A stretch of DNA of 64,000 nucleotides from Ruegeria_C sp040830705 (GTDB lineage Bacteria; Pseudomonadota; Alphaproteobacteria; Rhodobacterales; Rhodobacteraceae), in NCBI GenBank assembly GCA_040830705.1, contig JBFOME010000011.1, positions 310,001 through 374,000 of the forward strand. Direction: 5' to 3'. The translations under genes were made by a program, and so were the position numbers. Below the pieces are notes generated by a model that saw only the letters and a program-made list of their open reading frames with translations, did no database searches and was not told the DNA's origin. Position 1 is the first letter of the stretch, and every line of letters starts with the position of its first letter. Positions 16,199 through 24,991 of the stretch are shown here, piece after piece.

Positions 16199-16558
16199 AT
16201 GACTGAATGGACGTTTGTTGCGAATGGTAGGGACGTGAATTACAGCTTCAACAGAGAAGCAAGAATGAGCCTTATTTCGTTCCCGTACCCCGCGATGAAC
16301 TCACGATGCCCTAGAGAGTACAACGTCATCGTTCAGCTAGGAGACGAAAGCGAACTCAATTGGGACTCGGCGCTAGGAGTTTGGAGGAGGGTTCCGAAAT
16401 ATTTAGGCAGAGCGCACGGTGGACATCTAGTTGTCTTTGTAAAAACGGAGCGTGAAATCTCGTTGGAACTGATGCAATGCCTTGGTTTTAGAACCTGTCC
16501 GGTCGGTGAGACAATCGAGAGTCATGAGCTCTGCGAGTGGAAGTACAGCCTCGGTTAG
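16199..16558 (+). CDS. Unknown protein (119 aa)
   Basis: 119 aa, soluble, beta-rich, with lower GC than the core genome. No signal peptide or known motif was seen. GAGACGAGG lies upstream of the ATG. It follows the nuclease gene by 57 bp on the same strand and may share its transcript. Confidence 0.55.
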   Translation: MTEWTFVANGRDVNYSFNREARMSLISFPYPAMNSRCPREYNVIVQLGDESELNWDSALGVWRRVPKYLGRAHGGHLVVFVKTEREISLELMQCLGFRTCPVGETIESHELCEWKYSLG

Positions 16559-17103
16559 CAACCTGTCTTGCTCATCCTTGCCGCGCGTCTGATCCTTTTC
16601 TGTAGGCAGGAAAGCAGGCCCCTATTTACCGCCTCCTACCCTATCCGTCCTTGCGGAAAGCCCCAGCCCATGGACCGCCTGTGAAAAAGGGCAAAACCAA
16701 TAACACCCCATGAACCGAAATTCTGGCTGTCGGGCAGGGCCAGTTGAAAGCCCGAGTTGGCACCAAGGTCCGCTTTGAGCCCAAAGTACCCAGTGCTGCG
16801 CCTCGCACCAATGCCCGCTCCTTGGCGTGCGGTCGAAAACGTAACAAAATCAAACGGAGTTTTGTATAAGGTTTGTGCCACAAGATTTTTCGATGCTTGC
16901 TGGCGTATCGCCGCCCGCGACAAAAAAAAGACCGTTTTTGGCGCGAGCGGGGAGCCGGTCGCGGAACTACCTCTTTTTTTGCTAAGCGGTAGTTTCTGCG
17001 TGCTAAGGAAATTGACTACTACGCGAGCTTTGAAAGCGACCGCGGCATATCTTCTCGTTCTAAAATAATTCGTGTAGACTTAAAGGATTAGGGAGTGAGA
17101 TTT
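16559..17103. other. Gene-free stretch
   Basis: 545 bp with no convincing gene; short ORFs on both strands lack ribosome sites and recognisable protein features. It contains GGTCCGCTTTGAGCCCAAAG (16768-16787), related to the interspersed repeats noted at 25838 and 59166, and an AT-rich promoter-like segment before 17104. Confidence 0.5.
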
Positions 17104-17853
17104 ATGGCATTTGGAAGCAGAATTGGCTTGCTTTGTTTTGGTGTCTTGGCGGTTGGCGGCTTTCTCATTTTCGCAGGCCAGCTTCAAGCTCAAGCGAAGG
17201 AGAATGGTAAAATATGTGTCACCAATGGAGACTGTACTTCTGGTAGGTGCAGCTGGGGAGCAGACTTGACGAACAAATACTGCGCTTCCTCTAAGATGGA
17301 TTGCGCAAGAGAGAATCACGATGGCGCGAATTTCGGGGACATACTAAAAAACAAGGATGGATTGCGCGTAAAGTGCGTTCAAGGGAGAGGATGGGCTAGC
17401 GTTGCTAGTTTGATTCAGAACGGTCATATTTGTTCTGATCCTAAAACATGCAGCTCTGGTTATTGCGCTATCGGCCCGGGTGTCACAGCCAAGTATTGCT
17501 TGGCCAAGGAAATGAACTGCGCTTCACGGAACAGCCCAGGCTTTCGGTACAAGGATGAGGTTATCACGCCCAGTGGAAGGTATCGCTGTACGCAAGCTGC
17601 TAGCGGCGCATATTGGCAGTCAGTAGTGGATACACCGCCTCCCCCGCCGCCACCTCCGGCAACCGTTCAAGCTGTTATAAACTTGATCTGCGTAAGCAAT
17701 TTAGGAAAAAGCCGTGTCCCTTATTTTGGGAGGGGTCAAACGTGCAGTCAGGCTTTTCAGGATGCACACGCGCAAGCGGACCGTTTTGGTTGTCGGAACA
17801 ACCTATATACCGTACAGGACCGGATTGAAGGTTCCACACCGGATTGCCGCTGA
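17104..17853 (+). CDS. Secreted Cys-rich protein with two tandem repeats and a Pro linker
   Basis: 249 aa from ATG 17104; the in-frame GTG at 17095 lies inside the ribosome site AGGGAG. An N-terminal signal or anchor segment (GLLCFGVLAVGGFLIFAGQL) is followed by two about 65-residue repeats. Each has the order GxxCxxxxxCxSGxC, then KYC, then a Cys and a closing W-x-S-V. Then come eight prolines and a third Cys-containing domain of about 60 residues. The even Cys spacing suggests disulfides, hence an extracytoplasmic location. Function unknown; surface adhesion, cell-wall binding or receptor masking are possible. Confidence 0.75.
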   Translation: MAFGSRIGLLCFGVLAVGGFLIFAGQLQAQAKENGKICVTNGDCTSGRCSWGADLTNKYCASSKMDCARENHDGANFGDILKNKDGLRVKCVQGRGWASVASLIQNGHICSDPKTCSSGYCAIGPGVTAKYCLAKEMNCASRNSPGFRYKDEVITPSGRYRCTQAASGAYWQSVVDTPPPPPPPPATVQAVINLICVSNLGKSRVPYFGRGQTCSQAFQDAHAQADRFGCRNNLYTVQDRIEGSTPDCR

Positions 17854-18187
17854 GCTGTTGCGAGGACGGATGGAGCGGAAGGAACGATAGTTTTTTGTTC
17901 TTCCGAAAATAGTAGTACAACGAAAACACAAAATCCGCTGCCACTTCTGAGCCCTTGAATAGGTTCTGCCCGGGGTTTGAGGCCCTGACGAAAACCACCG
18001 TTCTTGACACAGCCGAATTCCTCCGGAGCCGACCTTCGTGCAATCGCAGCGAAATGGGGCTTTGTCCGCTGAGCCGCCGCTGAACACGTCGGGCGCGCTG
18101 GTGAACCTGACCGGAAACGTCGGATGACCGCTGTGAGCCCAATGTACCGTTTTGTTAACAACAATATGTCCTGCGTACAGCGGAAAT
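17854..18187. other. Intergenic region carrying an interspersed repeat
   Basis: 334 bp between converging genes with no credible ORF. It holds the 77-bp repeat copy listed at 18064-18140, whose inverted relative lies at 24813-24896. Confidence 0.5.
18064..18140 (+). repeat. Interspersed intergenic repeat, copy 1
   Basis: GTCCGCTGAGCCGCCGCTGA at the left end and CTGTGAGCCC at the right match the reverse complement of 24813-24896. The first 30 bases differ at two positions, while the middle has diverged and changed length. Both copies are in non-coding DNA. Confidence 0.75.
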
Positions 18188-18574
18188 CTAGCTTCCTGGG
18201 ATTACTATGAATGACATAGCCCAAGAGGTGCCGTCACCTTCGTCATTCAAGCTAATATTGGACGGATATCCCCCCACGGGTAGCATAGAAAATTGGATCG
18301 ACTTGTCGCTCTGAAAGCGTTTGTAATCGATGCCCGCTTTGTCCAATTGAGCTTGGATCGTGGTCGCCAATTCAATGATCGCGAGTGGAACGGTAAATGT
18401 CGCCTTTTGAACCTTGTATCCTTTGTAGCCATCCTCACCTTGCGTCAGAAAAGTTGCTCCATCTGGGAGAGCTAAAAATGAACCGTCCGGAAGCTGTAGG
18501 TCAGGATTTTCTGCCACGCAGGCAGTTGCGCTAGAGAATACGAAACAGACCAAAAGCAAAAGAACTCGAAGCAT
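18188..18574 (-). CDS. Secreted protein, unknown (128 aa)
   Basis: 128 aa with a signal peptide (MLRVLLLLVCFVFSSATACV, cleavage near AENPD). The mature part is a small alpha/beta domain, with ATFTVPLAIIELATTIQAQL giving a helix and later strands. No family was recognised. The GC content is lower than core genes, as for the other cargo nearby. It converges on the Cys-rich protein gene. Confidence 0.65.
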   Translation of the reverse strand: MLRVLLLLVCFVFSSATACVAENPDLQLPDGSFLALPDGATFLTQGEDGYKGYKVQKATFTVPLAIIELATTIQAQLDKAGIDYKRFQSDKSIQFSMLPVGGYPSNISLNDEGDGTSWAMSFIVIPGS

Positions 18575-18700
18575 CAGAAAAGGAACTCACGAAGCAAGTG
18601 GGAAACGAATGAGTAGCTTACATTTTCGGTGCTAGGCAAGCCCATGCTGGCGAACGCTCTGTTCGGTAGTCTAACGGCAGGTTAGTCCGCCCAGCAGACA

Positions 18701-18952
18701 TCAGCGATGTTCACGCCTTATCCGCGCTGCCATCTTCCTGCACCCCTCCTTGCAATACTTGGCGTCGATCCGCTTCCACTCGGGCATGAGGTTGCCGCAA
18801 TAGGCGCAATACCAGCCCTGCGAATACTTCTTCCCCAGAGCCGCCGCCCTCTCGTTGATCCGGGTTGAGTTCTGCCATGAATAGATAGCGCAGCCCATGC
18901 GGACGTTCGGGCCGTCCATGTACTCGATCCAGATATCTGCGCGGTCTGTCAT
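18701..18952 (-). CDS. Small zinc-finger-like protein (83 aa)
   Basis: 83 aa. The C-terminal half has a four-Cys pattern, WYCAYCGNLMPEWKRIDAKY then CKEGC, followed by RKMAARIRREHR. This resembles short treble-clef or DUF2116-type fingers that end in a basic helix and may bind nucleic acid. AAGG lies upstream of the ATG at normal spacing. The N-terminal half is unassigned. Confidence 0.65.
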   Translation of the reverse strand: MTDRADIWIEYMDGPNVRMGCAIYSWQNSTRINERAAALGKKYSQGWYCAYCGNLMPEWKRIDAKYCKEGCRKMAARIRREHR

Positions 18953-19056
18953 ATCGCGTTACCTTATGCGGGAACTGCCTTTGATATTGTTGGGTTTTCC
19001 GGCACTAACTGGTGCCTTGCTTTACATGCGGTGCGCGAACGCCCATGTTTGAGCCT

Positions 19057-19290
19057 ATGAGTGTATTGCAACAGAAGATTTTGGCCGTCGTCCTCTTTGT
19101 AGTGTTCATGTTCATTGCGTGGCGGGTCATTCGGTATGTGGTCCACAACTGGATACCGGAGAGTATTGGGCAGTATGCGTTCTATGTCTGGTTGGCCCTC
19201 ATCCCGATATCCATTGTCGCGTTAGTCCTGGACAAGCGCGCCCGTCGTCGCCGGGCCAATCGCTCGCATGAGCATCTCGGCCACCGCTGA
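19057..19290 (+). CDS. Small membrane protein (77 aa)
   Basis: 77 aa from MSVLQQKILAVVLFVVFM. Two hydrophobic helices (LAVVLFVVFMFIAWRVI and YAFYVWLALIPISIVALVL) are followed by a very basic tail (DKRARRRRANRSHE). Its 3' end overlaps the 3' end of the opposite-strand ejection-protein gene by 69 bp. Size and topology resemble a holin or a small phage membrane protein; its position at the end of the ejection module fits, but no functional motif decides it. Confidence 0.5.
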   Translation: MSVLQQKILAVVLFVVFMFIAWRVIRYVVHNWIPESIGQYAFYVWLALIPISIVALVLDKRARRRRANRSHEHLGHR

Positions 19291-21240
19291 CGTTTTGTTC
19301 GCAGCCCTGTTCGTACGTGACCGCTTCTTGATTTGATCCATGAGGGACTTCACCAATTCGTCCCGTGAGTCGGATTGCGCAGATAGCGCCTGACCTAGCT
19401 CAAGGTTCGCCTGTGATGACCTCGGGCCGTATATCAGGCTATCGACAATCGCATTAACTGGCTTTTCGAACGCCGCGACCTTCGCCCGCCGAATTGGTCC
19501 AAGTTGTTGACCGGTCTGCGGGTCTTGCAGGGGCATTAGCTTATCCCGCGCCGCCGACCGGAAGTCCGTTTGCGACCCGGCATTGAAAGCACCGTGTGTT
19601 TCGGAGAATGCCCGCTCAGAATTGAGGCGCTTGATAATCGGTTCCGCCTCGTCTCCCAGAACCATGCGTAGCTTGTCCGCGTTCCAGTCCTTGGCGAACT
19701 CGCCCCAAGCCGCCGCTGCGTCGTTGCGGGCCGTTCCCATGATCCGGGCAACCTGACCCCGAACACCCTTGCGCACCGCGTCTTTCTGCGGCTCAGACAT
19801 GGCGCTGAACTGTTGCGCGAACTCTGCCGGTGATACTGCCGATGACCGCCCTCCGCTGAAGGCATCGACCCCGAACTGAATGGCGTCATCCATCGCCTTG
19901 TTATTGGCGTAGCCCGTCCGTGCAGCCGCATAACCCGGCACCTGATCCAGTGCGGCATCCAATTCATTCAGAACCGGACCAACCTGCGCCCCGAACTTAC
20001 CGCGACCGGCTTGCGCCGCTGCTGACAGGTCATCACTCAGGTTGGACCGCACGTTATGCGCTCTGGCGGCGCTCACGGGGGCCTGTGGACCGATAAGACC
20101 GGGCTGCACGCCCAAGTCCCTGCCGACGCGCCTCATGGCCGCTGCTGACGCTCCTGCGGCGTCCTGCTGCTGATCCATGAGCAATTGGGCAATACGGTCC
20201 GTGCCAACCCGTTCACCACTACCAAGTGCAGCGTCGTATTCCGGCCCCCAGACTGTTGAACGTTCAGCGGCATTCGCACGGCGCTGGTCAAATGCCGCGT
20301 CTGGCTGCCCGATATTTACATCAAGCTCTCCGGTGATACGCGCTTTGTTTGATTGCTGGCGCTCCCTCAAGGCTCTGGACAGTGCCTTACCGCCTTCACC
20401 GCCCTGAGAGGCCAGCCCCTGTCCGGTGGCCCTGAATTCGGGAATGTCGGCAAGCATGGCCTCATCCGCCAAGCCGCCAAGGTACTGCTGAATATCCTGA
20501 CCGGAGTTAAGTGCCTCATCCGTCACATCGCGCAGGATGTGGCTAGACTTTCTGCCCATGCCGGGAAGTGGGGATTGCGTCAGGTTGCCGAGACCTCGGG
20601 CCGTAGCACCAGCGCCTGCGGCGATTGGATATGCAGCACCGCCAAGTGTTAGGCCAGTGGCGATTGTTGGCCAGTTTTCCTCGCCTACCTTTGCAAAATC
20701 ACCCACTGATTGCGGCGGGTTCCCTTCTAGCTGATCCTGCTGGACTTCCTGATTGTACGCAATGCCGCCGCCAACGCCTGCGCCTGCAAGCATCTTGGTC
20801 AGCCAATTTGCCCCTTTCAGCGCCGGTGCACCGGCGGCGAGGCTTACGCCTCCCAACGCGCCTGATCCGGCTATCTGGCCGGTTCCGAACGCCTCCGGGT
20901 GTGCCTCCAATGCCGCTTGGTCCTTTCCCCGCACAGCGTCCCGACCCGCTTCATATCCGTCGCCCTGAAGGAACGATTTCACCCCGCCAAGGGTATCAAG
21001 CTGACCTGCGGTGATATCGTGCTGAAAGCCACGATAAGCCGCGCCTGTCTCGCCGATGGTCTGCTGGTTCTCCGGTGCTGCCTGTTGCAGCCGGGATAGC
21101 TCTGCCTGCTCGGCGGGTGTAGCCGATCCGGCATCTACCAAGCGCTGCAACCTGCCCCGCAGGTATTCGGCCTGATTGGCATCTCCAAAGGTCGGGGCGT
21201 CCTTGGCAGCAAGTGCCCGCAGTCGATCCAGTTCACTCAT
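19222..21240 (-). CDS. Virion ejection/internal-core-like protein (672 aa)
   Basis: 672 aa, Ala/Gln/Gly-rich. Glycine-rich hydrophobic stretches (ALGGVSLAAGAPALKGANWL, MLAGAGVGGGIAYNQ, ATGLTLGGAAYPIAAGAGA) are followed by long charged helical regions. This composition is typical of podovirus internal or ejection proteins, which enter the host envelope with the DNA. The assignment is by composition and context only: the gene directly follows a lytic-transglycosylase protein with a 4-bp overlap. No capsid, portal or terminase gene accompanies it. Confidence 0.65.
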   Translation of the reverse strand: MSELDRLRALAAKDAPTFGDANQAEYLRGRLQRLVDAGSATPAEQAELSRLQQAAPENQQTIGETGAAYRGFQHDITAGQLDTLGGVKSFLQGDGYEAGRDAVRGKDQAALEAHPEAFGTGQIAGSGALGGVSLAAGAPALKGANWLTKMLAGAGVGGGIAYNQEVQQDQLEGNPPQSVGDFAKVGEENWPTIATGLTLGGAAYPIAAGAGATARGLGNLTQSPLPGMGRKSSHILRDVTDEALNSGQDIQQYLGGLADEAMLADIPEFRATGQGLASQGGEGGKALSRALRERQQSNKARITGELDVNIGQPDAAFDQRRANAAERSTVWGPEYDAALGSGERVGTDRIAQLLMDQQQDAAGASAAAMRRVGRDLGVQPGLIGPQAPVSAARAHNVRSNLSDDLSAAAQAGRGKFGAQVGPVLNELDAALDQVPGYAAARTGYANNKAMDDAIQFGVDAFSGGRSSAVSPAEFAQQFSAMSEPQKDAVRKGVRGQVARIMGTARNDAAAAWGEFAKDWNADKLRMVLGDEAEPIIKRLNSERAFSETHGAFNAGSQTDFRSAARDKLMPLQDPQTGQQLGPIRRAKVAAFEKPVNAIVDSLIYGPRSSQANLELGQALSAQSDSRDELVKSLMDQIKKRSRTNRAANKTSAVAEMLMRAIGPATTGALVQD

Positions 21241-23066
21241 TGTCCCGCCCCTTCAAGATACTCAATTGCGGCATTCAATTGCTGCCGCTCAGCCGGGGTC
21301 AGTTCCCGGCCCTCGACCTGCGCGAGGATATCCGACGCTGTAAGGCCTGAGAATGGATTTCCCTGCAACTCGACGCGAGAAACACCCGTTTGCCCCGCCT
21401 GCGGGGCGCTCTGGGCCTCTGGTGTACCGGGGCGAGCGTTGGGCCGCAGTGATGTGGGCGGCGCACCCTTCGGTTTGAACCGGAAGTCTGGAATGGTTCG
21501 GGCGGAGTCCAAGCCATAGTTCTCGGCTGTGGTGCCGTATTGCCCGGCGACTTCCTCGTGCTGACTGGACGCCTGACCGTATAGCTTGGCAGCGCGTCCA
21601 ACAAAATCCCTGCGTTGCTCTGGAGCAAGCCGTTCACCGCTCAGAAGGCGGTTGTAGAGATTGCGCACGCGCTCATCTACGCCTGTGGAATTTGCAGCCG
21701 TTGCGAATTCGCTCTCACGCACGACCGAACCCGGATCGAGAAGCTTCATGTAGTTGAAGATAAGGGCAAGGTCACCAGCGGCTGACGGGTCTTCAGCGGA
21801 TGCAACAATGCGACCATAGGCCCCTGCTTGCTTCTGGAAGTCCTTGACCGGCTGAAGGCCCGTGAACTCCTTGCGCAGCTTGCTTTCGTCCTCGAAATTG
21901 ACCGGCTCCTGACCGCCGCCGAGATTCACGGCAGACGGCCCACCAGACGCCCCCAAGTCAACCAACTGCCCATCAACGACCTTATATCGGTCTTTTTGCG
22001 CTAGTTGCGGGTTCTGCATCTGCTGAAGCTCAAGACGCCCCTTTTCAATCTGCATCTGGCGCAGGGGGTCGTTGGCTTGCTGCCACTGGGCGTAAGCCCG
22101 GTTGTCCGCCTGATTGCGGCGATCCAGTTCTGCCATCAGCATTGCCCGTTGCCCCGGATCAGAAACCCATGGGCTTGAGAGGGCCGCGAATATCGCGCTG
22201 TTGTCCGATGCCTGGGGCGGGGCTGATTGTGCCGCCCCACCGCCAAACTTGCCCAACCATTTCTGGGCAAACTCACCGGCAGTCATGTTGGCGTCGCCGC
22301 CGTTGAGGTTGATGGCATCTCGTCCAACCACATCAACGGCTCGCGCATTCGGGTTGGCCAGCATCTTTGCCGCGCCGCCTGCCCCCTGCTGGTGAGCAAG
22401 GTAAAGCTCCGCAGCCGTGGGTTCGCGACCGAGAACACCCCGTAGATGCGCAGCGTTGTCAGCAGCGAGCCGCGCGGCACCCGTGGCAGACTGGTTCAGG
22501 TCGGTCTTGTCCGTGATGCCGTACTGCTTGGCCGTGCTGTCGATGAACTGGAACGCACCGCCTGCGCTTGAGTTGGGATTCTGGGCGTTTGTGTTGCCGC
22601 CACTCTCAATCATCATCGTGCGCTCAAGGAAGCCCTCTGGCAGGTTGTGTTCGGACTCAAGGTTCGCGAAGAAACCCGGCACCGACATTTCTTCGGGCTT
22701 GCCAAGCGCCATCATGGCCTCATCCCCGATTTGCTGATCCTCGGTGGGGGGCTTCAGTCCAATCACAGTCAATGGCCCTGTGCTGGCTGTGCGTGGCGCT
22801 GGTTGCTTGCCCATCATTGCCGCCGCGATTAACCGCTTGGCCTCGTCGCCGCCCTGCGCCTCGCCCCGCTCAATCTGCTTGTTGAGATTGCGGATCATCA
22901 GGGCATTGCCGATAGCGTGCAAACCCTCTCCCGCGTTCTGTGGCGCTCTGCCCATGCCAACCATGAGCGCATCGGCAATCCGGCGCTTGGTCTGCAAGTC
23001 CTTGTGCGTAAGACCGGTATCGCCCCCGAAGAGAAACCCCGATTGCTTCTTTCCTGTCCCTATCAT
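21237..23066 (-). CDS. Phage internal-virion lytic transglycosylase (609 aa)
   Basis: 609 aa. A soluble lytic transglycosylase-type domain sits around residues 130-270: MIESGGNTNAQNPNSSAGGA with the catalytic Glu, FQFIDSTAKQYG and ELYLAHQQGAGGAAKML, the ES-GG-FQ-YLAHQ pattern. The rest is Gln/Ala-rich helix. Such fusions are the peptidoglycan-cutting ejection proteins of podovirus-like phages. It is translationally coupled to the 672-aa protein downstream and the HGG-motif gene upstream. The catalytic residues are intact, so the enzyme could be active. Confidence 0.82.
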   Translation of the reverse strand: MIGTGKKQSGFLFGGDTGLTHKDLQTKRRIADALMVGMGRAPQNAGEGLHAIGNALMIRNLNKQIERGEAQGGDEAKRLIAAAMMGKQPAPRTASTGPLTVIGLKPPTEDQQIGDEAMMALGKPEEMSVPGFFANLESEHNLPEGFLERTMMIESGGNTNAQNPNSSAGGAFQFIDSTAKQYGITDKTDLNQSATGAARLAADNAAHLRGVLGREPTAAELYLAHQQGAGGAAKMLANPNARAVDVVGRDAINLNGGDANMTAGEFAQKWLGKFGGGAAQSAPPQASDNSAIFAALSSPWVSDPGQRAMLMAELDRRNQADNRAYAQWQQANDPLRQMQIEKGRLELQQMQNPQLAQKDRYKVVDGQLVDLGASGGPSAVNLGGGQEPVNFEDESKLRKEFTGLQPVKDFQKQAGAYGRIVASAEDPSAAGDLALIFNYMKLLDPGSVVRESEFATAANSTGVDERVRNLYNRLLSGERLAPEQRRDFVGRAAKLYGQASSQHEEVAGQYGTTAENYGLDSARTIPDFRFKPKGAPPTSLRPNARPGTPEAQSAPQAGQTGVSRVELQGNPFSGLTASDILAQVEGRELTPAERQQLNAAIEYLEGAGQ

Positions 23067-23299
23067 GTCCGTACCTCGTTAGCCTGCTGCTCCACTGAGC
23101 GGGCAAGTTCCAATGCGTGTTTGATTTCCGCCCAACGGGCCTTTGCTGTTTCTGATTGACGCCTGCGCCCCTCGGCGGTCCTTGACCCTGTAGACAGCCC
23201 GCCATGAAGGCGGCAGCGGGTCTTGCCCTTCACCGGCTCGTTCATGCAAACACCGTCCTTGGTCTTGGCTCCGCAAATCGTGGTTTTCGTCAGTGACAT
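23063..23299 (-). CDS. HGGxSTG-motif protein (78 aa)
   Basis: 78 aa from MSLTKTTICGAKTKDG, chosen because GGGGGT precedes it; a start 15 bp upstream is possible. It contains the Cys-His pattern CGAKTKDGVCMNEPVKGKTR then CRLHGGLSTGSRT, the core of the small HGGxSTG family common in phages. It probably binds one zinc. A second member of the family is fused to an HTH at 25909-26517. Role unknown; the position before ejection genes suggests a morphogenesis or DNA-binding job. Confidence 0.75.
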   Translation of the reverse strand: MSLTKTTICGAKTKDGVCMNEPVKGKTRCRLHGGLSTGSRTAEGRRRQSETAKARWAEIKHALELARSVEQQANEVRT

Positions 23300-23715
23300 T
23301 TGCGATACCCCCATGTCATTACCGGCCCATCAGACAGCGGCAGAACGCCAACCTGCTGGAACCCCGCCTCCCTCATCAGCCAGACACACAGCCAATCAAC
23401 TGAACTATGGGCGGTGATATATTCGGGCTGCTCGTCCTCCCAGAAGGCAGACACAATGGCCTTAATTTGATCGACTGACGCTTCTTGTATTTCGCCCGCA
23501 AAGTTCAACTGAAGGTGCCACACATCGGGGATGGCCCCCACGCTGAACGCCCCAACGGTTCCGACGAGCCGCCAGTATTGGACATACCCGGCTCGGATCA
23601 GGCCCGCCGCGTCACCTGCAAGTTCTTCGAACTCATCCTCATCCATTTCATCCAGCGGGACCAGGCGTTCGGCCTTGTCCTTCGGTGTCTGCTTGGTGTC
23701 CTGTGATGCTTCCAT
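23290..23715 (-). CDS. Acidic unknown protein, first gene of the ejection operon
   Basis: 141 aa, strongly acidic at the N-terminus (VPLDEMDEDEFEELAGDAAG). A later alpha/beta region includes LCVWLMREAGFQQVGVLPLS. A GNAT-like or acetyltransferase-like virion accessory is conceivable, because podoviral ejection operons often include one; I see no acetyl-CoA signature, so it stays unassigned. It is the first gene of a four-gene leftward operon, with a perfect 14-bp palindrome 27 bp upstream. Confidence 0.65.
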   Translation of the reverse strand: MEASQDTKQTPKDKAERLVPLDEMDEDEFEELAGDAAGLIRAGYVQYWRLVGTVGAFSVGAIPDVWHLQLNFAGEIQEASVDQIKAIVSAFWEDEQPEYITAHSSVDWLCVWLMREAGFQQVGVLPLSDGPVMTWGYRKCH

Positions 23716-23741
23716 TTTCCCGCCCTCATCTCCGCAGTGAA

Positions 23742-23755
23742 GGTAACATGTTACC
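23742..23755. promoter_or_regulatory. Palindromic operator upstream of the ejection operon
   Basis: GGTAACATGTTACC is a perfect 14-bp palindrome, 27-40 bp before the first gene of the leftward ejection operon. Its core TAACATGTTA shares ACATGTTA with the palindrome at 9911, suggesting one phage-type regulator could bind both. Confidence 0.7.
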
Positions 23756-23997
23756 CCAAATCAGACAAGAACAGGACGTGAACAGAGCGGCCATTTTCCG
23801 CCGTTATGAAATGGTAAGCTGGCCCGTTATTCACCGGTAGCGACCGGGCCTGTAGCAACCCGTAAGAACAGGTCTCATACGTCGGCTGTGAGGACAAAGC
23901 GGCCTAAAACCACTTCCGAATCCACGCGCAATGAACGCTGTTCTTTGCTCGCAATTCCAAAAGGGTTTTTAGATACTGCAGCCATCAAGATTTTGCT

Positions 23998-24729
23998 GTG
24001 GCTGAAGCGGAATATGGAGACGTTGCATTGGAAGAGATGAAAAAAAAGTTGGACCAGGTAATTTCAAAGATCGAAGAAATAGAGAAGGCGCGGGACGACC
24101 GAACTATGGAGGTTTGGAAACTGGTGGTAGGGGTAGCCACTCCGTTGGCCGTTGTGAGTGTAGGAATCTATTTTGATAGGCAACTGGACCAACGCGCTGC
24201 TGAAGCTGCCGACCGTCAGGACCGCCTATCAAGGTTGGCTCTCATCCCAGAGTTTATGGATGCACTAACAGTAAATCAGAAGGACAAGCAGGTGCTGGCG
24301 ATTAGGTCAGTTTCTGCGATCCTACCAGAAGATGGCCAAAAGCTCTTGGAAGGATTGCAGGGCTCAGACGTAGAACTCAGCGAGGATGCTCAGGGCGCTA
24401 TTGCAGACGAGTTGATTGATCCACTGGCCCTTGTAGAGGTGAACAGGATGTTCTCGCATATTAAGTCAACTCGCATTGCCGCTTTTGAGCGATTGATTAG
24501 TGGAGACTTCCAAGACCGCGACGTCATACGAGCAACCATTTACAGAATGGCCACGGACATTAACAACTCCAATGGAGTTTACAACGCGTTAACACTCCTG
24601 AACCGATTTTCCGGGGAGGAACTGAAATTCGCGGAGAACGAACTCGCCAGGTTGCTTCCAAGAACCTTCTCCAATGGCCCAAGAACTAGCAATTTGGCCG
24701 ACCAACTACTCAAAAAGCTGTCTAGTTGA
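23998..24729 (+). CDS. Membrane-anchored unknown protein (up to 243 aa)
   Basis: 243 aa from GTG 23998; an ATG at 24037 gives a 230-aa form, and neither has a textbook ribosome site. An N-terminal coiled coil (LEEMKKKLDQVISKIEEIEK) leads to one membrane helix (LVVGVATPLAVVSVGIYF), then a helical domain rich in Leu/Ala/Asp (about residues 75-240) that looks like HEAT-like or armadillo-like repeats. No family was recognised. It is flanked by repeats and AT-rich DNA, and is a candidate defence or phage-interaction gene. Confidence 0.6.
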   Translation: MAEAEYGDVALEEMKKKLDQVISKIEEIEKARDDRTMEVWKLVVGVATPLAVVSVGIYFDRQLDQRAAEAADRQDRLSRLALIPEFMDALTVNQKDKQVLAIRSVSAILPEDGQKLLEGLQGSDVELSEDAQGAIADELIDPLALVEVNRMFSHIKSTRIAAFERLISGDFQDRDVIRATIYRMATDINNSNGVYNALTLLNRFSGEELKFAENELARLLPRTFSNGPRTSNLADQLLKKLSS

Positions 24730-24991
24730 CCATACAGCCAAGCAAAGGCTGATGGATGTCTGCTTTATGCGCATAGCAGACGTTCGGGCAAAGCGCAGCA
24801 TTTGGTAGCTATGGGCTCACAGCCTCCATCCGACGGTTTCGGTTCGGGCCAGGGCCAATGAACCGTCCCAACGTGTTCAACGGCGGCTCAGCGGACGAAG
24901 CGGACATACGTTTACCGTCGGCCAACGTACGCTTTCGCACAAAAGCAATAGTATAACTATGTGACCTGATGCGAGCCACGGAGTTAGCTTG
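24730..24991. other. Intergenic region with inverted interspersed repeat
   Basis: 262 bp between converging genes. No ORF stands out. It includes the repeat copy at 24813-24896. Confidence 0.5.
24813..24896 (-). repeat. Interspersed intergenic repeat, copy 2 (inverted)
   Basis: The reverse complement begins GTCCGCTGAGCCGCCGTTGA and ends GCTGTGAGCCC, matching 18064-18140; 28 of the first 30 positions agree. It is 84 bp long, 7 bp longer than copy 1, with the difference in the middle. Confidence 0.75.

Noticed and set aside
16636..16923. Minus-strand ORF of 95 aa
   Set aside because: No ribosome site and it spans the repeat-like sequence at 16768; likely non-coding.
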